64,000 nucleotides of DNA, taken from contig BSWB01000001.1 in the NCBI GenBank assembly GCA_033239125.1, forward strand, positions 142,057,981-142,121,980, written 5' to 3'. The notes below the pieces were generated by a model. The model was given only the letters and a program-made list of their open reading frames with translations. It had not been told where the DNA came from and did not search any database. The position numbers and the translations under genes were made by a program. The stretch comes from Fagopyrum homotropicum. Lineage: Eukaryota > Streptophyta > Magnoliopsida > Caryophyllales > Polygonaceae. Positions within the stretch are counted from its first letter, which is position 1. Every line of letters starts with the position of its first letter. Below, piece by piece: positions 1 to 11,900 of this stretch.

Positions 1-1080
1 TAACGAGAATGGTACCTATAACAACTAACACTCGTAGCTCTTCTACATATCATCACTCAATGTCAAATCTATGCTCCTCAGGTATCACTGAGGTCATTAC
101 TATAGCCTCCACTTTCACTCTTTCTACACCGGAAAGAGGAAGGTCTTGCTGGGAAGAAACACCACCGTGCTGACAGAAAGAGCCAGATGGCCTAGCTCAC
201 CACAAGTGAAACAAGCTATAAGTGCCAAAGGGCACACAGAACGCTAATGATCTGGATAGCCACAACTGAAACATAATCATCCACTCTTGAAGGGAACCTG
301 TAAAGACAATGCGTTGCTCTGTCGACAAAACTTCGCTCTATGCCCTGCTTTACCACACGTAAAGCATATGATGGGCGTCTTTGGGCACACAACTCGCCAG
401 TGTCCCAACTTCCACGCAATTAAAACATTGTAGTTCCTTGCCAGTCATCTTCATGGCCAAAGGATCACTAGATTGTCCTGATATCGGACTTGGTTCACCA
501 TTCATCATCTTGGCTTCTCCACTAACTAATTCAGTCTATTGCTTCTTTCCGGATCCATAAGCTTCAGTTGATCTCGCAATTGTTGGTAAATCCGGTGTGG
601 ATCCACCCGCTATCACCGCTTCATATACTTGTTACATATATTCTTGAAACTCGGATCTACTCATGGAGACACGATCAGCCTCTTCAAACTCGTTCTCTGT
701 CATAGGCGAAGCAACAGCGGAAACTGGTCCCTAACTTATCACCACTGGAGGAAGAGGGGGTGTACCCCTACCTCATCCCACTACAGATACTACTCTAGTC
801 TGAGTCATCTGTAGGATATACGCACCTAATCTTATAAGGCTATATATATGACATAGGTATCGATATGTATATAATACATCCACATAATCCATAGTACACA
901 CAGATATATATACATATCTACGCTGCAGAGATCCATGGCAGAGGTGACGACTTCTCGTACATTCTTACCCAAAACCACACTTAAAACCAAAACCTTTGAA
1001 AACGTCAAATCCCATGTGGGCTCTGTTTATTTTACCTATCAAACCTCATTGCAGGTAACAAGTGCCATTGTTGTCAACCT
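1..1080 (-). pseudogene. Ty3/gypsy gag remnant, left edge of window
   Basis: Read on the minus strand downstream of the primer-binding site, this stretch carries a degenerate gag. A CCHC zinc knuckle (C-F-T-C...H...C, CX2CX4HX4C) is intact at 325-366; a knuckle-like motif before it has lost its histidine and a third after it has an in-frame stop. The N-terminal part (about 450-800) has several in-frame stops and matches in layout the gag N-terminus of the element at 44288-53694. The central gag segment seems to be missing, so the N-terminal part runs almost directly into the knuckles. The rest of the element lies beyond base 1. Capsid-like RNA-packaging protein by family; not functional here. 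Confidence 0.75.
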
Positions 1081-1094
1081 GGGCTCTGATACCA
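1081..1094 (-). other. Retrotransposon primer-binding site
   Basis: The minus strand reads TGGTATCAGAGCCC, the usual plant primer-binding site complementary to the 3' end of initiator Met tRNA. It lies four bases inside the LTR end at 1099, as expected for the start of the internal region of an LTR retrotransposon transcribed leftward. Confidence 0.85.
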
Positions 1095-1580
1095 ACTCTG
1101 TAACACCCCGAATCCGTGGGACTCGGGATGTCACATTGGGCTAGGATCTCACAATGGATCCTGACCCTAGCTTGACAACAAGTTCACTGGACCTTACAAC
1201 ATGGCACTGACAGATATAAAACAAATACATAAAACAATATAAACTGTACGACCCAAAGGTAAAGACAACGTAGCCGAGTATAAACAACATCCTCACACAG
1301 GAGGGGAAACAAGACATCATCCTCACGCAGGAGGGAAAGCATAAACAACCCCAAAACCAACCACCTAATGTACGAGAGTCCTCGGCCTGTCACCCTGCCA
1401 GATCACCCAGTAGCGCCTAACCTGTAAACATCTACAACACGGTATGAAATCGTTAGCTAACCATACGTATATGAGGTAATGCATAAGCACAAGCACAATC
1501 ATGAAAGATAAACACATCAGCATGCTATCACACATTTACCCATTTATTATCTTTATATAATGACCATTCACTCAAAAACC

Positions 1581-1581
<1 letters not shown>

Positions 1582-1613
<32 letters not shown>
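1582..1613. repeat. (TA)n microsatellite inside LTR
   Basis: About 16 TA dinucleotides followed by GATA units, inside the LTR at 1099-3298. Confidence 0.95.
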
Positions 1614-1615
<2 letters not shown>

Positions 1616-2741
1616 TAGATGAAAGTATGTGACACGAGGACCGATACATCCCCGCCTCTGAGTACAATGTCCAGCTGTACGAGTATCGGTCACACAATCC
1701 GTGTACCCTATGGGAGTGGATTGCGCCCTTCCTGTAAACCAGTTTGGCCCGACATCAGAGAACCTCCCAGACTCCACGGCGGGATGAAAGGGAAAGGTTA
1801 TCACAGCCACGCAGTGGGGCAGTCAATAGAACATAGGTCGATAAAAACGACAACTCATGATATCATAGCAAACATATAAAGCACACACCACTCATGCAAA
1901 CACCCAATATAGGGATGGTAGCTAAGTAAGTCTTATGGACTTACCTCAACCTCGTACAAACTCAACCACGATCACCTCTACACTGGAGGGACAACACGGC
2001 CTATAAACAAGGCATAAAGAGATATATCAACCTCTATTCATCAAAGGGGTCACACCTAGACCCAAAGGGATCCATAAGGATCATACTTAATCTATGAGCC
2101 TCACAACCAACTAAACCTCAATATCTTAGCATAACTCACAATTCCTCAAATCTCAAGGTAGTATCTAATAACATTCCTCAATCTCAATTTTAATCCTAAT
2201 TTAATTAATTAACCTTTAATTAATTAATTAGATTTTGCCAGAATAACGTTTTGCCCGCAGGCAATTTCTAAACCCCCTGTCATCAGATTTCATCAAACAA
2301 ACTATCCATAATCATCAGAATAATATAACGACCATAATGGAATTTCTAATTATCCATTTTGACAAGCCTAAAGTCAATTTAGGCCAAATCGCAGTACGGA
2401 AAACGAATAAATTCATAACTTATTCGTTACTAACCCGATTGACGATCTGAAAGAAGATTCGGAATCACAACGACGCAGGCTACGCATGGACAGCATCAAA
2501 TTCATCGGAATCTGAGCGACGGAACCATCCTGGTGACATATATGCTCGACTAGCCCTCCATATACTAGGAAATGCAGAAACTCGGTACCGTTATGAAGAG
2601 AATGAAGAGAGGAATCCAGAAACTCAAACGGAATTGAAATCGGATTAGAAACGGAGAGTAGATCTGAGTTTGAAGGTTGAGAGAAATCAGAGCTTTTACG
2701 AGAAAACGTGAAAGGAAATGAATTAATAAAGGATTTTCCGC

Positions 2742-2749
2742 TATTTATA
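2742..2749 (-). promoter_or_regulatory. Putative LTR TATA box
   Basis: The minus strand reads CTATAAATAG, a good plant TATA box, about 550 bp into the LTR from its 5' end. It would mark the U3/R region from which the element was transcribed leftward. The tandem repeats at 2758-2837 lie just upstream of it. Confidence 0.55.
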
Positions 2750-2757
2750 GTGAACGC

Positions 2758-2837
2758 GATAATTATCGTTTAGTAAAGTCGATAATTATCGTTTAGTAAA
2801 GTCGATAATTATCGTTTAGTAAAGTCGATTATTATCC
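2758..2837. repeat. 23-bp tandem repeat upstream of LTR TATA box
   Basis: Unit GATAATTATCGTTTAGTAAAGTC starts at 2758, 2781 and 2804, with a diverged fourth start at 2827. Each unit holds the short palindrome GATAATTATC. Placement directly upstream of the TATA box suggests an LTR enhancer array, which is inference. Confidence 0.85.
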
Positions 2838-3298
2838 TTTAACCGATCCAAAGGCGGGTCGAACCTCTTTCTCCAAACTTCTCGAGATTGGAACATTAAA
2901 TCTGGAATATTGTAGGGATAATTATTACACAACTGTCTCGGAAAACGTGTATTCCTAAGCCGTCTTTCTTAGCCGTTAAGAAACGAAATAGCGACTCTTT
3001 TGGCCATTTTGCCTCTCCATGTTATTTCATAGCTAAGACATATCCGATATCCTGATCATTTCTCTCAACTGAAATTTTATTAATTGGAGCTCCCAAATGC
3101 TCCAAATAACACCGGAGGGTAAAAATAATTACCCGGGGGAAAAAGTAAAAATTTCTCCAAACGTCCAAAATTACGCGAGGAACATAACGGTGGGACTCAT
3201 ACTCATCACTTGGGAAATCTTCGCAAGTTATATGTCAATTACTATCAACGATTAAGTTAATCAACATTAATTAGAATTCGGAAATCCTAGTTATTACA

Positions 3299-3899
3299 TT
3301 TGTAAGAGGCAAAAACTTCAAAGGCTGGTTAATTGAAGAGGAAGAGAAAGTAGCAGGCAAAAGACTGAAGGGATATGAAAGACATCGCTCCTAGAAAAAA
3401 AAAAGATAGAAATACCGTATGTGGGAAGTGGCGTGTACATCTATCTCACTTAATGGTTAACACAAATTGCCAATAATTTTTACATTTTTAAAAAAATTTT
3501 TATCATAATTATCAATATTAAAGTAAATTGATGGACTATCTCCTATTATCAATTGATTTTAAAATGTAACTATAGTGACGTTATAGAGTAACACGATTAT
3601 ATAATTGAAGTGGTGTGTATATCTCATATTATATTGGCCCATACAAATTTACACCGAAGAAAATTGTGAAAATATTTTTTAAAAAAAAATAAAAATTATA
3701 GTTGCGAAATGAATACGTAAGTCAGTCAAAATTAAGGGTGTGTATTCAATCCAAACTTTTAAAGATTTTGACTGATTTTTAACAATCATATAATTGTTGA
3801 TTGTGTGGGATATTTTAATTCTATATAGAGTCAATACAGATTCTGTGGAAATCTTATGTGTTGGGAAAAATTTTCTATAGAGTTTAGGTATGTATATAA
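3299..3899. other. AT-rich intergenic DNA, nothing clear
   Basis: No supported gene. Open frames here are short and low-complexity. A GGGTGTGTATTCAATCC end-like motif at about 3738 resembles the outer end of common plant MITEs and recurs inverted near 13140, but no complete element could be delimited. Confidence 0.5.
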
Positions 3900-4370
3900 C
3901 TAGTGTAATTCCCGTGGTTTGCACGGATATTTTTTAAAAATAAATTTGAGGTGAAATACATTTCTATAATTATACTATCTAAAAATTATAATTAAATATA
4001 ATATTTGGTTTATTATAATGTAATATATTGTAATTTTTTTAGTAATTTAAAAATTAAGTTTAAAAAGAAATTTATCCAATCGAGTATATTAGAAAATGAA
4101 TACATGAGAAACAATTTTTTATTATAACTAAAATTTATTTAGAAGGTAAAAAATATCAATTAGGTAGATATTGTCTTTCTAGATTAACAGTATTTTATTT
4201 CATTTTGATTTATATGATAAAATAGCTATATTTTATTTAATGAATGATATAATAAAAATAAACAAATAATAAATAGTAAAAGGTAAATTGTGGAAAAATG
4301 TGACGTGTCATTCGATGTACAAATTAATAACACGGGATTTAAGGGATTTTACTATTATATAGTATATAGA
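3900..4370 (-). mobile_element. Small non-autonomous Helitron
   Basis: On the minus strand it starts TCTATATACTATATAATAG at 4370 and ends ...GAATTACACTAG at 3900. A 5-bp-stem hairpin (CCGTG / CACGG, loop of five) lies at 3912-3926, eight bases before the terminal CTAG. It is flanked by A at 3899 and T at 4371 on the plus strand, matching the A^T target of Helitrons, which make no target duplication. At 471 bp it has no coding capacity and would depend on RepHel supplied in trans. Confidence 0.75.
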
Positions 4371-4482
4371 TTAATATATATTAAAAGAAAGTAGTAACTA
4401 TTAAGATGTATAATTCTAATATATTAACAATCGATAAATTAAAAAAATAAGGGAACAAAATCTATCATTTACACAACTTTTA

Positions 4483-5472
4483 GTAAAAAAATACATTAAT
4501 TGATAAAAATTTAATAAAAATAAGCTCTTCAAATTTTAATAATATTAAAATATATTAGCATAGATACGTAGGCTTTTGTTCAGGTACGGTTCAATTAATG
4601 CAGTACAGCCGTGCGGCCGACACGTGTCCCGAAATTTTTTTTTTTTTCGAGAAACGAATGGAAATTTGTTTGAACTACCATGTTATAATTTATGCACTAT
4701 TCTCCTATAAACTTTGAACTATTCTCATATAATCCATGAACTATTACCTTTTAATATATTTTATCAAATTATTCATAAATTAATCGTTTATATGTTATAA
4801 ACTATTCAATTGTAATTCATGAACTATCATTTTATAAGTTATGCACTATCCTTTATAAATTTTGTACTTTGAATTATTCTATTATAATTCATGTACTATT
4901 CTATTATCATTCATGAACTATCCCATAATAAGTTTTGAACTATTACTTTCACTCCTTTATAAATTTTGCACTATGAAATATTCTATTATATTTCATGAAC
5001 TATCCTTTTATAAGTTATGAACTATTCCTTAATAAATTTTGAATTATTACTTTCACTCGTTTCTGGAATAAATAAATAAATAAATAAATTTTTTGTTCCG
5101 GGACACGTGTCGGCCGTACGGGTGGCCGCACGGCCGTACCGGAATAATGTGCCTTACCTGAACAGCACCCTAAATACGTATACTAAATAATTATGTTTAG
5201 TGTAGATAAATCTATATATAACTATATATATAAAGTTATTTTGGTATAAGTTTTATCATAGAATAGTTATTTCATTAGTATAATTTGAAGTATATATATA
5301 AAGACATGTTTGATAAGTAGAGAAATATAAGTTCTACAATAGGATAATTAAAATAAGGTAACTATATGTATATAATTTTAAAAAAAAACTAAAATTTTAC
5401 GAAAATGACATGTGGCATATTTTAAGTTAGGAAGAACCACATTGAAGTAAATGCTTTGACTTTAATATAGTA
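4483..5472 (+). repeat. AT-rich repeat R, copy A, with an insertion
   Basis: The segments about 4490-4568 and 5173-5472 match, in order and orientation, the sequence at about 12018-12476 (shared landmarks: AATAAAAATAAGCTCTTC, AAAGTTATTTTGGT, the ACCACATTGAAG block, TTTAATATAGTA). Copy A is split by the inverted-repeat element at 4569-5172. Its right end is the insertion point of the large Helitron. The shared right end reads, on the minus strand, TCTATATACTATATTAAAG, itself a typical Helitron 5' end, so R may be an old Helitron derivative. Confidence 0.65.
4569..5172. mobile_element. 604-bp inverted-repeat element (MITE-like)
   Basis: Ends are inverted: the left end has TTGTTCAGGTA, then GTGCGGCC and GACACGTGTCCCG; the right end has the same landmarks reversed, giving arms of about 70 bp. 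The arms are GC-rich while the centre (4673-5063) is a degenerate AT-rich array of units like CATGAACTATTCTATTATAA. It interrupts repeat R, whose other copy at 12018-12476 lacks it, which proves it is an insertion. Flanks GATACG and AATACG may be a 6-bp target duplication with one change. Superfamily not assigned (hAT or Mutator type possible). Confidence 0.7.
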
Positions 5473-5485
5473 CTAGTCGCGACGC

Positions 5486-5500
5486 GCGTGCTTCGCACGC
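5486..5500 (-). other. Helitron 3'-terminal hairpin
   Basis: Perfect 6-bp stem GCGTGC/GCACGC with a three-base loop, close to the terminal CTAG at 5473-5476. This is the hairpin that marks the 3' end of Helitrons and is thought to signal termination of rolling-circle transfer. Confidence 0.75.
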
Positions 5501-5701
5501 ACGCCGTAGATTAAATCGATAATTTGAGTACGGAAATGTGTTTGTATAGACGTTTTTGGCGTTTTGATATTAGCTTTTGTCAGGAGAATACAATCTTAAC
5601 AACATTGCTTATGTTTTAGCATATATTCATCGTTGACTGCGTAAAACATCAACATAAAGAAGAAAATAGACCCGAAAAGAACATCGAGTATTAAAGTGTA
5701 A

Positions 5702-5964
5702 AAGCTGGAATGAGATTGCTCATGGCTGAAGCCAAAGTTAGGGAGCTGTACATGATACCTTTATAAATGCAAAAGTGAATTAAAAAAACCTACAATTACA
5801 CAACACAAATCCCTTTCATTTTCACATTAAAGGCAACCTTATTAGAAAATTTATTGATGAAATAGCATACCCAGAATACACTCATTGTCAAAATCCTGCA
5901 AATGAGAGCCATTCTATTTGGTGTAAGCTGGAATGAGATTCCTCATGGTTGAAGCCAAAGTTAT
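5702..5964. repeat. Short direct duplication inside Helitron
   Basis: A block of about 40 bp (AAGCTGGAATGAGATT, then CTCATGG, then GAAGCCAAAGTTA) occurs at 5702 and again at 5925, 223 bp apart, with few differences. No function inferred. Confidence 0.7.
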
Positions 5965-7982
5965 GCAGTCCTTTATATACATACAATAACAAAATGGGAA
6001 GTTATGTCTTCTCAGGTGGACCAACTTCTCTTTGAAGAGTTCATGCGTGAGTTATTTCCAAAATTGGGTTTGTTCTCCAGTATGATTATTTTATTACATT
6101 AAATTATGCATCTGTTGATGAAAACTGGATCAAGTTTCATATTCTTATAGATGCTTTTGGTGCAGTTATTCATCTCTATTACTTGGGAGTGCAGATGCTT
6201 TGGATAACATCACCTTGGTTTATTTCAATATTTCCAAATATGCTTACATGGGAAACTGGTGAGCAACTGAGCACTTATATCTGAACTGAGTGTATAAACC
6301 AAATACATGTAGATTATATACACGTGTAGACAAGATACCTGAGATTCCATCATATCACACATATAACAAACACTTAACACTCAAACGGAAAACAGAAGAA
6401 CGCATAAAACATCAGTGCAAGAAAGAAATTCGTTCTTTGCTGACTTTTCAATTATAGATTTTACTTAATCTAATCCAATTTGTGTGATCAATCATGTATC
6501 AACTTCACTCTCAAAAGCAAGCTCGCATATAAACATTTATTACTATCTTTCTAGACAATCAAGATATAATCTCACATTCTCAGCTAACTAAATGTTAAAA
6601 ATAGAACTTAAATAAAATCTTTTAATTATTGTAACTAAATGTAAAAGAAGGTGCATTACAAACATTAAAAAGGCTCTTAATTGTATACCAAGGGTCCTAA
6701 AAGGAGATTTAAATATGCCATGGTCAAGAATTGAGACAAGCAAAAATAGCCAAGCAAGCAACTTGGATAAACTCTTCTCATACGAACCTTCTACAAGACT
6801 ACAACTAACAACTCAAGACTTCAGGCAATTACAAAATTGCAACCTCACTGCAGAATCTTACTCATTTATAATTCTAGGAAAAAAAAAGATTCACATTTGA
6901 AGGAAAAACATTTGAGTTATACTGTTATAGGGCAACATAGCCGAAAAAATGAAGTAGATGGTGACCGTAACAATGAGACCATTCATATTCTACAATTATC
7001 ATTACTCTAGGGTTCACCTAATCCATTTACAGAATTTATGGGGAATTGGATCCAAAAACAATTACACTAAGGCTTATTAATACCCATAATACCTCTAAGT
7101 GGATTTTTTACTTCTATAAAGAAAATAACATTAAAAAGTTTTCTATGTCAAGTGATTGGCAGCATAATCGTAATTTTTGTCCCCTTGAATTGTATAAAGC
7201 CACACATATAACTTGACCAGCAGCTTTAGATTGTCAACATATCATGAAATTTTCAAATTTTCAATTGCTACTTTTTTATTAAGAATCCAGATTAACCAAC
7301 AATATTAATAGGTGAATACATTGGTAATATTCAGTACTACATTAGTAATTACTAAGTACCAAAAGTAACTCCAAAAAGTTGGAGTACAAAATCTAGCCAA
7401 TAGATAATAAACGAGAAAGAACGAAAAGAAAAGACTACAAGACGAGTACAAAAGAAATCAAAATCTGGCACAATATAAGCAATCATAAAGGTTGCAACAT
7501 CGTTCATCATATCACAAGAGCAAAGGCATCTTGATGAACACAGAAGACTCAACCAAAGAATTTAAAGGGCGATTTCACAAAAACTGACATATATCATCTA
7601 CCTACTCAGGTCTCTCAATGCTGCTTATAAGTTATAAGCATGTTTATGAAAGATACACCAAGGAAAATCCTAGATACATGTTGAAAAGAAATTAGTGAGT
7701 TCGTAATTTGGAGCTACATATACAGTATGAAAGTTAAAAATGATAAGAGGTTTTAAGCCCAACATATTTAAATGGATGCTCCACAAGAGCCAATACCAAT
7801 CTGAGTCAGAATTCAGAATTTACATGAATATAATAATATTTCATGTATCTAAAATTTTATAAAAACAGGAAGTCATGATATTTCACTTAGCCTCTATCGA
7901 TCTATTTTAATTTGTGTCAGAATTCAAAATTAGAATAAGGTATTAGGATTGTCAATGGAAAGAAGTAAGCGAGAAATCAAAC

Positions 7983-8060
7983 CTTGAAAAGGTGAGCATT
8001 AACATAAAATAAATCCCATTGATGAACCTGGTGAGCAGGATGTAGAATAATTTGCTCTAC
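7983..8060 (-). pseudogene. Exon-like segment in Helitron, unrecognised
   Basis: Minus-strand segment of 78 nt, open for 26 codons, bounded by a good acceptor (TTTTGCAG) at its 5' side and a GT donor after AAG at its 3' side. The translation looks protein-like (HPAHQVHQWDLFYVNAHLF within it). I do not recognise the family. It would be one exon of a captured gene; spliced expression is unproven. Confidence 0.3.
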
Positions 8061-8410
8061 CTGCAAAAGTTAATCATAGATCATATTCTCAAAAAGTAAG
8101 AAGCATCCAAATAGAAGGGGAACAAAAATCCGAGCAATAATATACATATACACAACATCTTCTCGAACTTGTTCGGCCCAACAAATAACAGTGGCACAAT
8201 TGCAGTTAAATCATTAGAATAAAACATTTTTCAGTAAAAATAATAGCAGAAGAGGGGCATAAAAGTTAGATCTCATTCATTCAATATCAAAGGCATGATT
8301 ACAGTTTACAAACTACACTGAAACTTTGTAGATGAAAATAACAAATTTAGTTTTGAATTTAGAAGCTCAATTGTCATCAAATGTGATATACTAATCAGCA
8401 TCTCTAAACT

Positions 8411-8930
8411 CTACCCCCTTTGCCTTTCATGATCATTAGCACACACATCTCTCACTCTGCCCCCTTGCCTTTCATGAGTGTAAGCATCTCTAAGCCCTCG
8501 TGTAATTTTCTTTTCACCATCATATGTCCTATGTTTTACCACACTTTGCATTCTGTCGATAGAAATGTCTCTAGAATCCAAGATGTTCTTTTTTGTGTCA
8601 CTGGTAGTTTTAGAAGGGTGGCTCTCATTACTATCAACAGGAGATAAAATAATATTATCCCTACGTGATAGCTTATCTCGAAGATCCACTGTCTATGATT
8701 GATCTATCTCCTTGGAGTTCCTTGACAGATTTTTCTTCAAGATTTTGTGCCGAAGATCTCCTTTTTCAAGCAAAGCATCTTTAACGGCTAAATAGTGCCA
8801 GGATTAGAGCCTATCACCATTAAATAGAAGGAAGACGATATGATTCTTATGTCTCAGCACATTACCTTTCACAACATTTGTATTCCAATTTGCTTGATGA
8901 CACTCTTCCTTCTGCCTACAAAATTTAAGG
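8411..8930 (-). pseudogene. Captured gene fragment with charged, repetitive product
   Basis: The minus-strand open frame 8411-8689 encodes a basic, Arg/Asp-rich peptide that includes RDKLSRRD and ends with two related motifs (THERQGG, NDHERQRG). The same frame continues upstream to about 8790 through one in-frame stop (VKDALLEKGDLRHKILKK). A further short exon-like piece at about 8877-8922 lies between a TTTGTAG acceptor and a GTAATG donor. This looks like part of a decayed multi-exon plant gene carried by the Helitron. Family not identified with confidence. Confidence 0.35.
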
Positions 8931-11479
8931 AAAAAAAAACATAGATGGAGTCCCAAATTTAAGGCAGCAAGAAAGCGCCTATCACTAAATATGTGATGCT
9001 ATCACACTTACAAAAATAACCTAATTGACCTTTGGACACTTAAACCACTGAAAAATGTAGGCAAAAGGAAGGGGGTAGTAATAGGTTGCACCTATCTCAA
9101 ATATAGATATTTAAGGATTTCCCTTAATACGTGTATATGTTCAACAAGTAAATCATATAACTTCTTGTCAGCACTCAACAATCATATTAATCTAAACTTA
9201 CAGTAGTGCGGTTAAATCATACAATCTTATATGTGAAACAGTTAAATTGTAATCTCCTATATCGACCAGTTAGATGATATAAACTTCTGGCCAACACTGA
9301 ATTCACCCTGATCTTAAACACGCAGTAGTGCAGTTTGGATCGAGCTTCCAGATTTTCAGTAACATTGCATATTAATTTGTAATTTGCCAGAAATTATTAC
9401 TTAATACTATAATTAACTCAGGGTCTGCGCAAATGAATTTAAGGAAGGAAAAAAAATACCTTTTGTACTTATAAAGCTCCCGAACACAAAATTTGGGGCA
9501 AGAAACTACACAATTAAAAAACCCAATTCAGAATTCAATTCAACAACCCTAAAAATAGTGTTGAATTTGGGGATTTACCTCAACGAAAGATGCAAGCAAT
9601 AGTGATCTCATAGAGTAGAGAAGAAGAACATGGTTTCAAACATAACCTAAAGACCACTATGAGTACAAAGGACCTTATCATTTATCAGAGCAGCAACAAG
9701 TAGGCGGTCAAGACAATCATTGACAGTGTTAAATAACTCAAGTTGGTGCATTTTCACCTCTTCACACTCATCAACAAATGTATGTTGTGGCGAAAAACAC
9801 GAAACACCATCATAGTTCCCCTCAAGAGAAAAATGTTTTCAGGATATTTAATCTTGAATGCAAGAAGAAGCAATGTAGTACCAAGAGATATATGGATCTT
9901 TGTTTCTAACAGAGACCATGAAAGCAACAATTACTCATGATGTCTCATTGCAATATCATCAAATCACATGCATCATTGACAATCTGATGTCATTGGGTAA
10001 GAAATGAAGATCCTTCAACCTTGTCATACTTTTGTTTTTTATAGCATTTAAACCCGTAATCCCTTTAAAACCAAATTTAATCCACATAAATTAGCAATGG
10101 TCCCAAATCATCAAAGCACAACATTACAAATTCAAGATGAAACTCAAATTCTAAAATAAACATTATGATAGTGAAATTGTAGGGTAAAAAACTTGAGATG
10201 TTGTTCAGACAACTTAGAGAATATAGATTCAAAAGATTGAACGAGCAAAGTATGTTCGGATTGAGCAGATACATAAGAAATCTTCATTGATAACTACGAG
10301 AGTCAAAAATATACAGGGGCAATCAAATCAGAATTAGTTACTAAAACCGATCATTCAAAAACTATGAAAATTAACGAGAGAGCTTCGCAGAAACAAATGG
10401 AATTCGAAAAGAATCGAAATCATCCGAAGTTGTCGCCAAGTTAATGTCTAAATATGAAAAATACAAGCACGAGACATTTTAGGAATGACCATAGTGACTG
10501 ATTGCTAACTGCATTGGAAAATTTCAAAAAATACCTTGTTAACTGTTGTATTTTGTCTGTAGACAATGTTTGCAATTTTGTCTCCGCGAGTAGAAAACTA
10601 TATCCATCTTTAGTGACAGATATGGCAACTGATAAACCAACATGTACATCAAGCTCAACAAAAAGCCCTAGAAATATCATGCAGCAAGCTCAACAAAAAA
10701 GGAGAACACTTTCTTCAATGTTTAAACTGACATGTACTAAATTGATGACTGAACCCCATATTCAGAACGGATCCTACACAATATTGAAAGCATCACATGA
10801 GAAAACCATACTCGGAGATCTAACCTGTAGAAGATCTACATGACAAACAAAAATGGGAGAGATAAACCATAGACAAGAGGAAAAAAATTCCAAGAGCAAC
10901 CAGAAATTGAACTCAGCTCAACCAAAGTTTGATATGAATATGAGTGATAACCATATAAGCTAGACTAAGAAAAATCAAATTGGTATCCAAAATTCGGAAG
11001 GATCGCCCCTAATCTATCTACAAACGAAGTTATTGAATATGCAAATTGACGTGGAACAATTGCAAACAGGTATTACAAACATAAGAAAAATATAAAGAAG
11101 CTCAATTGTAGTGACAAAAATAGAAAACATAATAACACAAACAATGACGAGCAATTGTACTCAGCTCAACCACAGTTCGATCTTGAGCACCCGTGCCCTA
11201 GGGCCTAGACGATTATGAACATTAAATTTGGTACACAAAATTCGAGGCGGTTAAACTCGAAATTTGTGCATACGAATCCAATGAAGATGCAAATTGCGGA
11301 GAAGAATGGAAAGCGCGTGATTACAAATAACAAAACTATACATATTACAGTGATGGACGAATCTGATGCAGATCTTGAAGAAGGAGATGTCGATCGATAC
11401 CCGTAGAAACCCTAGTACCAAAAGAGAAACACTCACAATAGAAAATTCGACATAAACTAATCTAAATCCTAAAAAGGAT

Positions 11480-11900
11480 CAGTTGACGACGAACCTGAAG
11501 CGAGAAGAGATCGATTAAGGAAGCACCTGAAGATGAGATCTTGCTTCCTGCTGGTGTCCTCACTACACCTTTGATGGAGGCAGAATAGAGAAATGCTTAG
11601 ACTTGAGAGAAAAGAAGAGGAGGTCGAAGAGCTAACCTGAAATCAAGATCCGGAGGAAGAGGGAGAAGGTTGATGAGTCGACGGTGTCGATCCACATAAT
11701 CTCGATCCAATGCCGTCAACAGGAAGGAAAGCAATGTGTAGACTTGTAGCGGCATAGAAGCGTGTTGTGTAATCCAAAAAGAAAGAGGAAATGACACATG
11801 TCCTTACACATGGAAAAATAGGTAGCCAACATGTCTTTACCCATAGAAAAACAGGTGCTAAAGTGTCATAACATTACGTACAAGGAAAGGAGTACAGACT
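11480..11900 (-). promoter_or_regulatory. Possible 5' exon/UTR region of captured gene
   Basis: On the minus strand this stretch, close to the Helitron 5' end, is unusually rich in CTTCT/TCCTC pyrimidine runs typical of plant 5' UTRs and contains several CAGGT junction-like sites. It has a 66-codon open frame (11597-11797) without recognised domains. It may hold the promoter and first exons of the gene whose exon-like pieces lie leftward. Confidence 0.3.

Larger units (their letters stand above)
1099..3298 (-). mobile_element. 5' LTR of a leftward Ty3/gypsy element
   Basis: On the minus strand the LTR begins TGTAATAACTAGGATTTCC at 3298 and ends GGGGTGTTACA at 1099, giving the standard TG...CA termini and a length of 2,200 bp. 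The primer-binding site follows immediately. Sequence blocks near its 3' half (around the GTAAGTCC hairpin at 1926-1944 and the TTAGCTAACG...TACCG block near 1440-1470) are also found in the LTRs of the chromovirus at 44288, so the two belong to the same lineage but different families. The partner LTR lies outside the window, so target duplication and age cannot be judged. Confidence 0.8.

Noticed and set aside
3679..3924. 81-codon minus-strand frame ending at the small Helitron
   Set aside because: Low-complexity AT-rich translation that crosses a Helitron terminus.
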